NCBI GenBank assembly: GCA_963576565.1
Contig: OY755047.1
Span: 32,346,851-32,410,850 of the forward strand
Direction of reading: 5' to 3'
DNA: 64,000 bases
Origin: Aspidapion aeneum
Taxonomy: Eukaryota > Arthropoda > Insecta > Coleoptera > Brentidae
Part shown: one piece after another, positions 42,861 to 55,819 of the stretch
Position numbering within the stretch: position 1 is the first letter of the stretch
How the letters are laid out: each line of letters begins with the position of its first letter
Notes under the pieces: model-generated
Told to the model about the DNA's origin: nothing
Database searches by the model: none
The model's input: only the letters and a program-made list of their open reading frames with translations
Translations under genes and position numbers: made by a program

Positions 42861-45800
42861 GGTTACATCCGGATTTATCACAGAAGCTATGACTTAAAAC
42901 TTTTAGAACAAAATCGGGCCATGTGAATTTACCTAAAATATTTTGTTTTCTGTAGTTCCCCGCTAGGGGTTAGAAATCACGTGTCCCCATACACAATTTG
43001 TTGATATTTATTGAAAAATTTTGCGTAATTTGGCCCTCACAAGGTACTGTTCGTCACTTTTTCACAGGGAGAGAATGAAAACATAACTTGTTTATTTATT
43101 CGATTTATTAAGGAAAGCCTAAAAAAGTCAAAATTTGCATTTTTTCCAAAGGAATTTTTTAAAAAGTACCAAACCTTAAATTTCATAAAAATTTAGATAC
43201 AGACTCATCAATGTTTTTACTTGAAGTTGTTAAGTAATATGTATTTAATAAGTAACTGAAACCCGAATTACCTTAATTTGTTTTAAAAAACGTTTTTTAA
43301 ACTTTGCTTTATTGTATCTTACTTATACAGCTCTGTACCTTTATATTATACATTTCGTTTTTTAAAATTTTTAAATATTAAAAATCAATAAATATTAATT
43401 GTCACAAATTTTAACAGGGGTGATATCAATGTAATAATTAAAAAAAATTATAAAAAAAACACTCAACTGCTAAATCTACTTGGTATATCTATAATGTACG
43501 ACATTATACAGTTTTGTATTTTCATGAATCAGGTTATTGGGTAATTTTGTAACCAACTATTTAAAACTTAAAAAAAAATTATTTCATACTTTTAGGTTTA
43601 ATTCTTATTCAGCCTTATAGAAAGCACTATGCATTTAAAGTCGGTACGTTATAAGAAGTCCAATATCGGATTAAATCTCCTAAAAATGTTATCGCTTTTT
43701 GAACAGTAAGTCAGTTAAGTTAGAATGCCCTCGCTGTACTTGATCGTACCAGACATCCCACTGGTTCACTGTATTCGGCATAATATGAGTGGACTAAATC
43801 AGCGGTCTTAAAACAAAATTATTTAAGAATCCTTTTACTCCAGATTCAAACTTATCGTAGAGCTTTGAAATTTGGCACACTAATAGGCATCGAGAGACTA
43901 AATCAAAATGGATTCTTGCATTTTTTCGATTTGAGCCCCCCACTCCCCGCTATAGGCATAAATATGTCGAAACAGAAATTTTTGACATGGCGTAATTAGT
44001 TTACACCTGGAAGAAAACAATTTTAATGGTAATGATTTATAATTATTTGTACAAGACCCTACAGTAGCGCATCTGTCGCCGTCGCGATAATTAAAATAAA
44101 TTGTCGGCGTCTTAAAATATGACACTTCAAAGTAGCACCACTTTTTGGCAAATTTTGATGGTTTTTTGGCAAAACTCAAAAAGTACCAAACTAATCAAAA
44201 AATTTTTTTTCTGATGTTTATAGATATTGGTAGGCCCTATCGATAAAGTTATTATAATTTTTTTATTTTAACGTCTCTGTTTCGAGATATAGGCAAATAA
44301 TTGAAATTTAAAAAAATGCTGTTTTTGAAAAACACAGGGACCTATAGCGCGTCAATGCACTAAGTGGGTGACACCTAAAGCCACAAATTAATTTTTTTTC
44401 CGTAGAAATAGGTTCAATCAAGCGCTGTCAAGTCACCGGAAGTCGAGCAACAAAATAGTTTCTGAGATATGACCCTTCCAAATTTTTCATAAAAACGCTG
44501 ATATCTCAAAAACGTTTAGTCGATTCCGATTTGGTTTATCTTCTAACTTTATAAAAAGTGAAGGGGGGAGGTACCCTAAAAGCTTGATTAAAAAAAAAGG
44601 TTAGTCCACTTTTTCGATGCTGGGTATCTTCTTTTTAAACGTATATTTTTGTTTTTCTGTAAACTAACTGCGACGGACTACTTGCTTGCACCGTTTATGG
44701 TGTCATGTCATGTCATATCGTCATGTTCCAAAAATATAACTCATTGTTTGAGAACCACCGACTTACCTGCTCAAGGGATTTTATTGCTTAGCGGACTTCA
44801 TACAGCGTACCGACTTTACCATTCATTTAACGTTACCCGGAAATTAACTCGCCCAGTTTTTAATGTCCTCTAATTTTTCCTACATCTGTAGAATACAAAG
44901 AAACTGCTTTTTTTGGCAAACCTGCATAGTTTAAAATAAGCTTTATGATTTAATAAACGATTTTCTCAATTTTAGTCAATATTAGGATAACATTAAAAAA
45001 GTGGGCGCCCGTACGTCTAGATTTTCTACGGACGTGTTTTTTTTTCTGTTTCTCTTTTGTTTTTTTATTATTATTTTTATTATTATTTTTTTATCTTAAA
45101 GCGTAGGCAGAAAGAATTTGTGAAATCGCCCTATATTTGATAAAATTATGTGAATATGGTTTTTGAAATGGGTGGGGAGGGAATGACAGGAGGGTAGATG
45201 GGTGGCAGCAGGGAGGACTACAAGTAATTACACCAATTTAAGAATCAAAGGAGATTCATTAAAATCGCCTGAAATTGAGGCAATTTGTATGCCTGAAAGC
45301 CTATAGCACCTTCGGGATCAATAACAATTCAACGATACCTTTTTTGTCAAAATCGGTTCAGCGGTTTATTCTCTAGTGCCACACAATCATACATACATAC
45401 ATAACCTAAGCGAAAAACATTAACCTTCCTTTCGACGTGCTGCAGTTGGGTAAAAATAAGCCCATGTGTCACCACATAATACACACACAAAACGATATTT
45501 TCAATTTTTTAAAATAAAACTTGCTTAACAATTTTCAGGAAAACCATTGATGAGATTGTATATAAATTAAAATAAATAAAAGAAAAGTAAGTTCTTAGGT
45601 TTGGTACTTTCTAAAAATGAACATTAAAATTTTTTATCAAATAGAATTTTATAATTTTCACAAAGGTATGTGTGCTTAACTCACGAGTGTCAGAAAGAGA
45701 AGGAAGAGTTGGTTTTGGTTAGTTTCCAACTTACTCGAGGTAGCATCTTCAGACGTACGTTTCTGTGTGTTTCGCGTTATCAGTGTTTTTTAATTAAAGA

Positions 45801-45880
45801 ACGTGCTAATATGTGAGTACGTAATACTTAAGTACATTTTGAGAAAAAAACTTCATATAAACATGTCTTAAACCAATCAA
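42861..45880. other. Intergenic, no supported gene
   Basis: AT-rich with 'acagggtgtcccatta' at its left edge, diverged repeats shared with 35860-36010, and a block around 45330-45420 ('aaaatcggttcagcggttta', 'acatacatacata') resembling the degenerate core of the CAGA-bearing repeats. Short frames at 43898-44179 and 44649-44873 have no domain character. Confidence 0.4.
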
Positions 45881-45963
45881 ACAAGTTTCGTGGCTAATCG
45901 GGTAAAAAAAATTTTTTGTTTCTCTCATATTTTTCCGTGGGTAGTTTGAAAGCTTAACCTCAC

Positions 45964-46641
45964 ACAAGACGCTAGCGCTACCAAGTCCACTTTCAATCCC
46001 TGGCTTCGCAAGCGCAGATCTACCAATATTATTTACCTCATGTCTTAGAATAGATGCATACAGGGTGATTTTCACTTGAATGATTCTAACCACATGAAAA
46101 TAGAAAGTTTCAAAAACCTAACCTAAGAAAACCTAATCAAATCTAACCGAACCGAAGGAAACTGAACCAATAATTTTTTTCAAAAAAAAAACTTTCCTGA
46201 CTTCCTGCCCGGGATCCTAGAGGATGTGAATCCGAACCGAACCAAACCGAACCTAACTAAACTGAACCAAACCTAACCTAACCAAACTAAACTACAACAC
46301 GTACTGCTAATTAGGTTTAGTTGGGTAGGGTTAGGTTTGGATAGGTTCGTTTCGGTACGGTCCGGTTCGGATTCACATCCTCTAGCATCCCAGGTAGGAA
46401 GTCAGGAAAGTTTTTTTTTTGAAAAAAAATATTGGTTTAGTTTGCTTTGGTTCGGTTCGGTTAGATCTGATTAGGTTTCGTTAGGTTAGGTTTTTGAAAC
46501 TTTCTATTTTCATGTGGTTAGAATCATTCAAGTGAAAATCACCCTGTACATCGATTCTAATACATGAGGTAAATAATATTGGTAGATCTACGCATGCGAA
46601 GCCAGGGATTGGAAGTGGACTTGGTAGCGCTAGCGTCTTGT
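45964..46641. mobile_element. Near-perfect palindromic foldback element with target duplication
   Basis: Arms of about 335 bp meet near 46302 with almost no loop: 'acaagacgctagcgctacc' at the left end is complemented by the right end, and the CCTAA/CCGAA-rich centre mirrors itself. It is flanked by the 10-bp direct repeat ttaacctcac (45954-45963 and 46642-46651). The related repeat at 54065-54200 lacks it. The 9-10 bp duplication points to a Mutator-like non-autonomous element, by inference only. Confidence 0.8.
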
Positions 46642-46651
46642 TTAACCTCAC

Positions 46652-47040
46652 GGGGGTCCAAGATCTAATGGACACCTAATAAGTGTTGAAAGTTAACTGT
46701 TTCGTCCTTACGGGACTCCTCAGAACACTGCTTGGTTAATGTAACACTCTTGCGAAGTTAACTAGACGGTTTTGCCTCTAATCCTATATAAATAGTGAGA
46801 AAACTTTCGCAAGAGGCGCCATCTACCGAGATACGAGAGAAACAAGAACAAAAGCAGGCGAAATAAACTGCTATACATATCGATCAATGAAAAGATCGAA
46901 AACAAATGAAAAGAAACAAACTAATCCGTGACCTACGACAGCTCTTTTTGCCTTTCAGGCCAGATCAATGCTTATTGCGTTTTTTAACCTTTTTACTTTT
47001 GAGATTCATGGTGTTAAAAAGTTAAAAAAAATCTTTTATT
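46652..47040. other. Repeat shared with 54150-54250
   Basis: 'gtccaagatctaatggacacct', 'gttaactgtttcgtcctta' and 'actgc(t)tggt(t)aatgt' match the interior of the element at 53914-56330. With 45889-45953 it forms the host copy interrupted by the palindrome. No gene. Confidence 0.55.
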
Positions 47041-47290
47041 AATATTTGTGATACTGCTCTATGGAATAGAGTCGCACAACAGAAAAATACAAAAGAAAAA
47101 TGGAAATAGAATATCTAAACAGATCATATAAGAAATTAGATTATAAATGAACGAATGGGAATCGAGGGAAGCATAACGGATGACATTACTAAAAGACAGC
47201 TGATAAGGCGCAGAAAAAGAGGGCGTCCTAAACTGGAATGGCAACAGTCAATGAGTCAAAAAAACCTGACAGAAGATCATTGTTAGGATT
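47041..47290 (+). pseudogene. LINE 3' fragment, same family as 3345-4865
   Basis: Plus-strand remnants 'IEGSIT', 'TKRQLI' and 'RRKRGRPKLEWQQ' correspond to the C-terminal block read at 3430-3760 on the other strand. Multiple indels. Confidence 0.6.
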
Positions 47291-47504
47291 AAGAAATATA
47301 AAATCCTATAATGTGTTATGAGTTAAATGTTAAAATTGACAATGGCTAGTAGTTTCAAAAATATATGTTTTCATACTAATATTATAGGTAAAATATGGTT
47401 TTTTAGCTGCTAGTTTGTATACTTATTATTTTCTTCCACCAAATGTAGCTGGTTTACACCTTTTTAAAATTTTGGAAACTTTTTTACAGCTCTTTACAAT
47501 TTTG

Positions 47505-48925
47505 TAAATAAAAGGATCAAGCACACCTCTTTTGGGATTTCTGTAATACGTCAAACTTCATGAAATTTTGGTATGTTGTAGACTGAACCTTTCTTATTAA
47601 AAGTTCTCATGGGCCCAACTCAAACTAATGACCAGTTTTTGAAATACAGGGTGATGAAAGTGATAATGTCCAAGAAGCATAATAGCCCTTTAGACGATTT
47701 ATTTATTATTTTTAATCTGTACCTTCAAAACATTATCTACAGGGTGTTTAAGTAAATATTAGTCGAATTTTTTAATGAGAAACAAGCTTTAGTATGTTGT
47801 AGATTAAACCTACTCATCAAAAATTCTCATGGGCCCAACTTACATGTGTGACGAGTTTTTGAAATACAGGGTGTTGAAAGTGATGGTGTCCAAGAAGCAC
47901 AATGACTCTTTAGACGAGTTTTCCAAATATATACGCAATATTAGTATTACATATATTTACGATTTATTTATTATTTTTAATCTGTCCCTTTAAAGCATTA
48001 TCTACAGGGTGTTTAAGTAAATATTAGCCAAAAGTGTTAATGAGAAACAAGCGTTAGTGTGTTTTAGAAGAACTTAAAAGTTCTTATGGGCTCAATTTTA
48101 ATTAATGATCAGTTTTTAAACTACAGGGTGTTGAAAGTGATAATGTCCAAGAAGCATTATAGCTATTTAGACGGGTTGTCTAAACAAGAATTGATTAAAA
48201 AGTAATACAATTACGTTATTTAACATTTTTTATCCGGTATTTTGGTAGAGGATTAAAAAAAAGTCCGTTTTTCTTTACAATTAGTCCCCTTTCACTTTTT
48301 TTTTAGCACAATTTCGCTAAAAGCCCTGTGGGAATAGTAAGACGCTCAATAATATATACAATACATAAATTTTTAATTAGAATTTCAAAAATGATATTTG
48401 CCGAAACACCCTGTATTAAATACTTAATAAGTCCAGCTTTATCATTAAAAGAACATTGAGTATATGTTTGGAAAAGCCGTCCAAGGAGCTATTATGCTTC
48501 TTGAACATTATCGCCTTCAACACTCTGTATTTCAAAAACTGGAAATTAATTTAAGTGGCGCCCATGAGAACTTCTGATGAGCAAGGTTTAATCTACAGCA
48601 CACTAAAGCTTATTTCTAAATAAAACATTCGACTGATATTTACTTAAACACCCTGTAGATAAAGTTTTAAAGGTACAGATTAAAAATAATACATAAATTG
48701 TAAATATATGTAATAAAAACTTCTCCTGAAAACGTCTAAAGAGCCATTATGCTTCTTGGACATTATCACTTTGAACACCCTGTATTTTAAAAACTGGTCA
48801 TTAATTTGAGTTGGGCCCATGAGAACTTTTGATAAGAAAGGTTCAGTCTACAACATACCAAAATTTCATGAAGTTTGACAGATTACAGAAATCCATAAGA
48901 GGTGTGCCTGATCCTTTTGTAAAAA
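47505..48925. repeat. Long foldback element built from inverted tandem units
   Basis: The left end ('ggatcaagcacacctctt', 'ttgtagactgaacctttct', 'ttctcatgggcccaactc', 'acagggtgatgaaagtgataatg') is mirrored at 48480-48925. Three units of roughly 240 bp lie left and two to three lie right of the centre near 48250-48350. Non-coding. Confidence 0.75.
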
Positions 48926-49555
48926 TTAGTTAAGCAAGGAAGTTTAGTATAATTCTTATTTTTTTCTATCTTTAATAATAACATCATAAAATTATTTGCA
49001 TCACATCACAAAACATGGTGAATTAAACACAGCAATAGCAATGACAAATCATCTATATTCCCACAATGTTTTAATTTATTTATCGTAAAAATTGGTTGAG
49101 ATGTATCAAAAGATATTAAAGTATCAAACGATATTAAATAACCTTTTAGCTAAAACGAGGTCATATTTTAAAACAGTTCCTTCTTTTTCATTGCATTACG
49201 CTAATATAATAAATGAGCAACAAGTAAAAAAGAAAAAGCAAAATTTGTTTTAATTGTCCCATAAGACGCGTTATATACTTTTATGCAATGTTTCATAGAG
49301 TAGAAACAAAATTTCGGACTTCCATTGTCTTTATTTATTTTAAACACGACATTTCGATTAGTACTTTGTGCGCAGTCAGTCCCTTTTTAATCCTAAGACG
49401 CTTGTTTCCCTTAAGGAGTGGTTTCCATATTCAGTAAAAAAAAGTAAAAAGTTGTATTTGTATTCATGAAATATTTGGAAAATATCAAAAAAAATCTTAG
49501 CTTTGGGGGGGGGGCGGGCCCCCCAGGCCCCCCCCCTCGTATATACGCCACTGCG
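48926..49555. other. AT-rich spacer ending in a G/C-run repeat terminus
   Basis: No gene. 49505-49555 ('ggggcgggcccccc', 'tatacgccactgcg') is a widespread type of repeat end and abuts the Penelope relic. Confidence 0.4.
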
Positions 49556-50592
49556 TCCTTGGTTGACTACAAATTTCTTTATTCTGCATTATAAACTTCA
49601 ATAACCTTTCGTTTTCGCCAATGCGACCACTTATGCAAAACTTTAGCTTCTGACTATTGAATCCTGTGATCATTTGACCATGCATGATCCTCTAAACCGG
49701 ATTTTTCAATATCCCCTTTTTGGTTACTTTTTAGATGTTTATTTACTCTAACCTGAAGAGGGCATTTCGCTTCACCTACATATGATTTACTACACTCACA
49801 CGGGATTTGATAAATACTGTTTTTATATTATAGCGTTTGGCTATTCGTCTTATGTTTTCTGAATTCTTTCAACATATGGAATGTTAATAACACCAAACGG
49901 ATTATTATTTTGAGAATTTGCTACATTTGGTTTGTTTTTAATTCTAGAAATCGTTACGCTTATTAATTTCTCCGAATAACCATTCTGTAGGTATCCTATA
50001 TACAGTGGTTTGAATGTTTTTGTCTATTCCTTTGACAATCACATTCAAAAAAGGTAAGGCTGACTCTTTTTCAATTTCCATTGTGCATTTGATTTGATTG
50101 AAATTCTGCAGTTCGTTATAATTTTCTGCCATATAATAAATGTCTCATCCGTGTATCGTAGCCACAGTTTTGGCTTGACTCATGCTGTGATGATCGCATG
50201 GTCCTTGAACCACTCCATGTAGATGTTAGCTACCACTTTCCAAAGAGACGAACCCATTGGAAGTCCATCATTTTGCGCGTAAAACTTATCTTTCACTTAA
50301 AAGTAAGAGTTACAGAGACAGAGCTCCAACAGATCCATCACCCCCTCCACCGATAGCGTTGTTCTCTCGTGAAGTGTATCATCGGTTTGTAATTTTTTTT
50401 AATGATCCTGTGTGACTCATTTATTGGCACGTAGGTGTTAGGACTTTCTTCATCAAAACTTCCCAATCTATCGTCTAGATCCCGACGATCTATTTTTAAA
50501 TATTGAAAGTCAATAAATTTATTTCTATTCTTTTTAAAACTTGTTTGCGAAGTCGTAGCGATAGGAGTTTTTGAGATAAATCCGGCTGCCAT
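49556..50592 (-). mobile_element. Decayed Penelope-like element (RT plus GIY-YIG)
   Basis: Minus-strand pieces in order: KNRNKFIDF then LGSFDEESPNTYVPINES (RT motif with SFD, about 50400-50540), TDDTLHERTTLSVEG, AQNDGLPMGSSLWKVVANIY (about 50225-50280), LRYTDETFIIW (catalytic region, D-E for D-D), TMEIEKESALPFLNV (about 50060-50110) and the GIY-YIG-like end SIYQIPCECSKSYVGEAKCP (about 49765-49830) with HAWSNDH. Penelope-like elements pair this RT with a GIY-YIG nuclease. Many frameshifts and stops. Confidence 0.75.
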
Positions 50593-51008
50593 GCCATCCT
50601 TAAATGAGGAAGTCTGATTGTTTGAAGTGTTTTATGAATAACATTTAATTTAAAGCCAAGCACTTCGTTATCAACAATCTACAGGTTATTAAAAATTGAA
50701 AAATATAATAAAATCTTGTTTTGTTTAGAAACGTATTGTTCATTTGTATTATTTTGAATCTGATACCATTGTAGAGAGAAAATAAGGATTTCTTGTAATT
50801 TACGAAAACAGATTCTTGTATTTTTATTTTTGGAGAGATCTTTTTGAAAAAAAAAGCAGTTTTGTAAAACTTTCTTAAATAACTAAGCTTAGTAGGATAG
50901 TATAATGATTTTTTTTTTCTGTAAGAAGCTTAATTAAAAAAAAAATTGATAAGACATGTAACAGAAATTAATTATTTTGGTTATGTTTGTCTTTCCTTAC
51001 ACTGAGTT
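50593..51008. other. Spacer, nothing recognised
   Basis: AT-rich, no open frames of coding character; possible remains of the Penelope element's 5' side. Confidence 0.35.
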
Positions 51009-51640
51009 TGGCAGCTTTAGTATCAATATTTGTTGCATGCACTAAAAATTTTTCAACGATTGTAGAGTAAACATTTCGCAATTTTTAACTTCCAATTATT
51101 AACGAGTATACTTTAAGCTTAACGTCAAAGATGTATTAGTATTTCGCCCAGATTTTTCTGCCTCTTGAATAACAAATAAACAGCCAAAAAATCGAAAAAG
51201 TGAAGCCCCTTAAATCGAAATTCTACATTTAAAGCAACCAAGGAAAATATTAAATTTTGTGATTCAATATACTATGGTGGGGGCAGGATCAAATATAATT
51301 CATGTTGTACATGCGACAGGTAAAAAACTAATAAGTCCAGATGTGTTCAGCAAGAAGTTCACAATTTTCTCATTCTTTGTGAACGTCGTTGGACTTCTCT
51401 ACTCATTCAACAACTCAGACATTTTTCTATCATGAACTCCCAATTCATGTGTGGTGGGAGTTATGACAACACGTTGATCTTGAGAAGGGTCGGAGACTTC
51501 GAAATCTTTATCATTGTTTTTTGCTGCTTTTACTAGATCATCACAAATTTATTCAGCAGGAGTTTGGTAACTGTGATTTTTCGTAAACTTGATTTGAATT
51601 ATTGTTTAATACTTTTTGCAGACTGCACGTTTGTATGGTT
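51009..51640 (-). pseudogene. Ancient IR pseudogene fragment
   Basis: Short stretches complementary to the IR coding sequence survive: the region around the membrane segments ('gtattagtatttcgcccagattttt', 'aaataaacagccaaaaaatcg', 'aaagcaaccaaggaaaatatt') and the S1 end ('tgtggtgggagttatgacaa'), the latter present twice (about 51280 and 51450). Large deletions and many indels. It is the most decayed member of the array. Confidence 0.65.
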
Positions 51641-52190
51641 ACAATTCATATATGTACACATTTTATGAGAGATAAATGGTGTATTAATCTTTTATGGTGT
51701 TTTAAAAACACGTGCTATTTTTGGATTAATTTAAAGCTACAGTTGTAGTTTTATTGGGATAACTAAAATTTACTAGATAAAGTACCCAATTTAATTTATT
51801 TGTAAGTTACAAAACAAAATCTTTAATCCTATAATTATAATATATTATTATATAGTTAAATATGTAATGTATAACATAAAAATAGTTAATTGTTTCAAAT
51901 TAATGAAATAACTCGTTTTGTGCTAATCTTGTTAATTCATATTATTTTAATAATTCATAAATTTTTAATAATTCATATTATTTTAATAATAATCATTAAA
52001 AATGCATCTACTTCTGGCTGATAAATTATCTATTAATGTTTAATGCGGTTTTAAAAACAAGCACTATTCAAAAACATAGCCGACATTTTGTTGGGTTAAC
52101 TAGAATGCCCTAGATAAAGTACCCAGTTTAATGTATTTGTAAAATACAAAATAAAATATTTTTCCCAATTATTAAACATTAATGCCTAAG
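51641..52190. other. Two IR 3' flanks in tandem
   Basis: Both 51680-51835 and 52010-52160 resemble the IR 3' flank ('gttttaaaaaca(c/a)g(t/c)', 'gataaagtacccaatttaat', 'aaaatacaaaacaaaatatt'). Two flanks without an intervening coding region suggest one receptor copy was lost by deletion. Confidence 0.5.
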
Positions 52191-53779
52191 CTAAATAGCA
52201 CGAGGTATTGATTTTTTACTTTTTATTTTATAGATTATCTCAATTAGAAAAACAATTAAATTCAAAATCCATAAAACGATTAAAATAATAAACGCTTGAG
52301 ATAGTTCCTTAAGCCCTAGGGACTTAAAAGAATCCTGACCATCATTACTCAATTGCAATTTGAAAAAATTTGATAGCAGTTTATTTAAAATTATGCTATC
52401 TGTAATTCCACTTTCGCCAAGCCTTTTCATTTTTAAATCTAACTTAATTGTACCCTGTTTGCTTTTGTAAGCCATAAGCTTCATTTTAAATAAGCCAACG
52501 GTCTCTTGAACTTCGCTAAACATAGCACTTCTGTCTTTTGCGGTGTAATTGTATGGTAACGAATGGTAAAATATTGAGGATAGTGTGATATGAGCAATAC
52601 TCACATTGAGTCTGTCAAGCTCAGTATCAGTGTTCGTCACATGCTGTAAAAGATCTCTAACAATTGGCGATTGATCGAAGGTACTGAGCAGGTTGATATT
52701 TTCCAATTAATAATGAGTATACTTGACTTTGTCCAGCTGCAGCAAATGCTATTGCGACTAAATTTAACAGAATAAATATAGGTCGATAAAATACCGTTAT
52801 ATATGAATTTGGTAAGGACTTGTTTAATATAATCAAGACTAACGCTAAAAATATATTGGTATTTCGACCAGATTTTTTTCCTTTCAAGTAGCAAAGGAAC
52901 AGCCAACAAATCGCTAAAGTGAAACTCATTAAACTCCAAATACTACTTTTAAAGCAGCCAAAGAAAATGTTAAATTCTTTTTTGCAATATGTGGTGGGAG
53001 TAAAGACAATAATTTTATCTCGTCCATGCGACAGGTAGTGGACTTTTATGTCATTATCTCTGGTTTTTTCTGGTGATACTATAACATCGCAAATTTATTC
53101 AACAAGAAGTTCGTAACTTTTTGAATTGTTGTAAACACTATTTGTGTTCTTTTTTATTATTAACTCCAAATTCATGTTATCCGATCGGTTGAGTTCAGTA
53201 AAGTAGTAATTTAACAAACCATTTCCATCATCACTAAAACTACGCGTGTATGAAAATAAATCGTATGTGCAAACTTTTTTTTTGGCATTACCTATAAAGT
53301 AACCATTTAAATCCGTAACATAAAAATCATCATCTGCGTTTACAATGAAAAATAAGGCATAATAAAGTACTGTGCTCACTGCTTTTGCAAAATCTTGCGA
53401 CGGTTTTTCTTTTAAAATGAAAGCCATTGATGAAATGCATTTTTCTGTGCTATTCTTGTTAATTATTATTATCATATTAATAATCGTAAAAAGTTTATCA
53501 ATTTCTGGAAGATAAATTATATAATAATGGCGAATACTGTTTTTACAACATAATATTTTTGGAGGAATTTAAAATTACAACTGGCAATGTACTGGGATAA
53601 TTAAAATCTACTAAATGAACTATCCAGCTTGTGTGGTTGGTGTATTTTATTATAATTTTATCAAGCTAGTTGTAAAAGGTGGTTGTATTTTTTTCTGAAA
53701 CAATGGGAAATAATATACCAAATACAAAATGGCTACTCGTACTAGTTAATATTATCAATATCACCACTAAGTTTGCCAT
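52191..53779 (-). pseudogene. IR pseudogene, nearly full length
   Basis: ATG at 53779 begins MANLVVILIILTS as in the intact paralogues. Defects: a stop replacing W near residue 38, a two-base deletion near 53549, a stop replacing Q at about 53097 (E/Q-I-C-D motif), loss of about 90 bases at 52697 that removes the segment equivalent to residues 375-400, and a changed C-terminus. The last membrane segment after SLGLKELSQAF is preserved (to 52191). Its distal 5' flank has been separated by the element at 53914-56330. Confidence 0.85.
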
Positions 53780-54289
53780 ATTTGTTGTATATTATTTTAC
53801 TTTTAATAAAAGTTTCAAAACTGAACATGCAGAAACACAGAGTATTTACCTATAACGCAATACACTTTAATTTACGTATTTAATTAGATAAATATCAAGT
53901 CATATAATTACCTTTAGGAGGTATGAATGCTATAGTGGGAGTTACTGTGCGTGTTAAAGTTTGACCTTCACCCTAAAAGGCTTCATCTGGGGGCTAGAAA
54001 TAAACGTAGGGTGAAGGCCCCTGGATCATCATAAAAAACTACCCCAAATCCCCCCAAAGGCATTATTTTAGTTATGAACGTTTTTTCATGGCCAAGCGGG
54101 TATAGAATGATTTTGTTTCTCTTGTATTTTTCGTTGGCAGCTCAAAAGCTGTACACCAACGGAGGTCCAAGATCTAATGGACACCTACTAAGTCTTAACA
54201 GTTAACTGTTTCGTCCTTAAGGGACTTCAGAAAACTGCATGGTCAATGTGACACCCTTGTATAGCTAGAGAGACGGTATATACATCTCA

Positions 54290-54526
54290 TCTTACGATAT
54301 TGGTAAGAGAAATTATAAATATTGCCTGCGATACCCTGTATGCTTTCCATGTGGCGACTTCTACCGAATACAAAAGAAACTATCAGAGTAAAAACAAGAA
54401 GCAGACAGATTAAACGAAAAACAGTACCCGTACCGTGACATAATTTGTCCCTTAGGTCGGGTCGGTTGGAAAGCATACGGTATTGCACGCACTATTTATC
54501 ATAATCTCTTACCAATATCGTAAGAT
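54290..54526. repeat. Small foldback with arms of about 60 bp
   Basis: 54290-54348 ('cttacgatattggtaagag...tatgctttcc') is the reverse complement of 54468-54526. The spacer of about 120 bases is non-coding. Confidence 0.8.
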
Positions 54527-55110
54527 TAAAGCTTTGTTACATAAATTTTTTAAAATCACAAAATAAACCATTTTTGTTTTAGTTTTATCTAATTTTCTCA
54601 GAAACTATGAAATAACAAAAATATGTACAATAGTTTATTGTAGATAGTGAAATTTCCTTTTTAACAATGTGTAACTCTATGAGGATTAACTTATAACAAA
54701 CTCGCCAGCGACGTACGTAAAGGGAGATCAATTATTATTATTTTTTTTAAATTAAGTTCTTTATCAAAAAATGTGTTCTACACTAAATTTCCTTTTAAAC
54801 GCGTGTATAACAGGGTAAAAACTATTTTATAACTACCACTGTAGTGGTTTCCTTAATTCAAAGTAGTTTTGGTAAATTTTTATCCAATTTTCTTAAAAAC
54901 AGCTTCACACAATATATGTTAATTACGTTACGATGGAAAATTTATTTGCTTTTCAAAGTGTATCTCAAAATGTTATAGAAGTTATGGATAACTCTCCAGG
55001 GGCGTCCGTACATTAGAGTAACTTTCAAAAATTACCAAAGAAACATTATTGTAAAATTTTCTTAAAAACGAAGGTCCGTATGATAGAATAAGGTAAACAG
55101 TCCTTTTTTT

Positions 55111-55762
55111 GTGTGTGTATTGGTGGAACGAAACAGGATCTAATCTTAAATACTGGGCAGCGAATTCAGTCCTGTGATGAGTATAAATACTTAGGTGTAA
55201 AAATTACAGCTGACGGAACACTAGACAAAGCTATAAAAGATAGAAACGTACAAGGAAGAAAAGCAATAACTTTATTAAATGGAATAATTTGGGACCAAAG
55301 TATATCAAAACATAACAAAAAGCTTATATATAACACCATTGTAAAAAATATTATTACATACAACTCAGAAGTATGGCCAAACAAAGATAGAACAGAAAAA
55401 ATGCTTTCCACTACGGAGATGGACTATTGGAGAAGAGCAGCAGGGAAATCAAAAAGAGAAAGAGTTACAAATCAAAGAATAAGAGAAATTATGACAGTGG
55501 GTGAACGTACTTTAGTGGATGATATAAGAACAAAACAACTGGTGTGGTACGGACATGTAGAAAGAATGGATGATGGAAGACTACCTAAACAAATATTACA
55601 ATGGAAACCAACTGGCCGAAGAAAACGAGGAAGGCCGAGGAGAAGCTGGAGAGAAAGAATAGACAGTGAAATAAGAATAAGAGGCCTAGATGATGAATTA
55701 TGGGCAAACAGAAACGAGTGGAGATTGGGTATCGGAAGACGTAGAACGTTGTGAAACCGATA

Positions 55763-55815
<53 letters not shown>
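55111..55815 (+). mobile_element. 5'-truncated RTE-type LINE with intact 3' ORF
   Basis: Encodes the C-terminal 213 residues (MCIGGTKQDLILNTG..., KLIYNTIVKNIITYNSEVWP, RTKQLVWYGHVERMDDGRLP, GRRKRGRPRRSWRERI) without interruption to TGA at 55752-55754, then a (TA)n tail (55768-55815). The 12-bp repeat agtccttttttt at 55099-55110 and 55816-55827 is the target duplication. It is very similar to 8028-8680 and lacks the two stops seen there, so it gives the ancestral reading of that tail. Confidence 0.85.

Positions 55816-55819
<4 letters not shown>

Noticed and set aside
46110..46500. CCTAA/TTAGG-like words suggesting interstitial telomere repeats
   Set aside because: The words are mixed CCGAA/CCAAA/CCTAA pentamers and hexamers, symmetric because of the palindrome; not a telomeric array.
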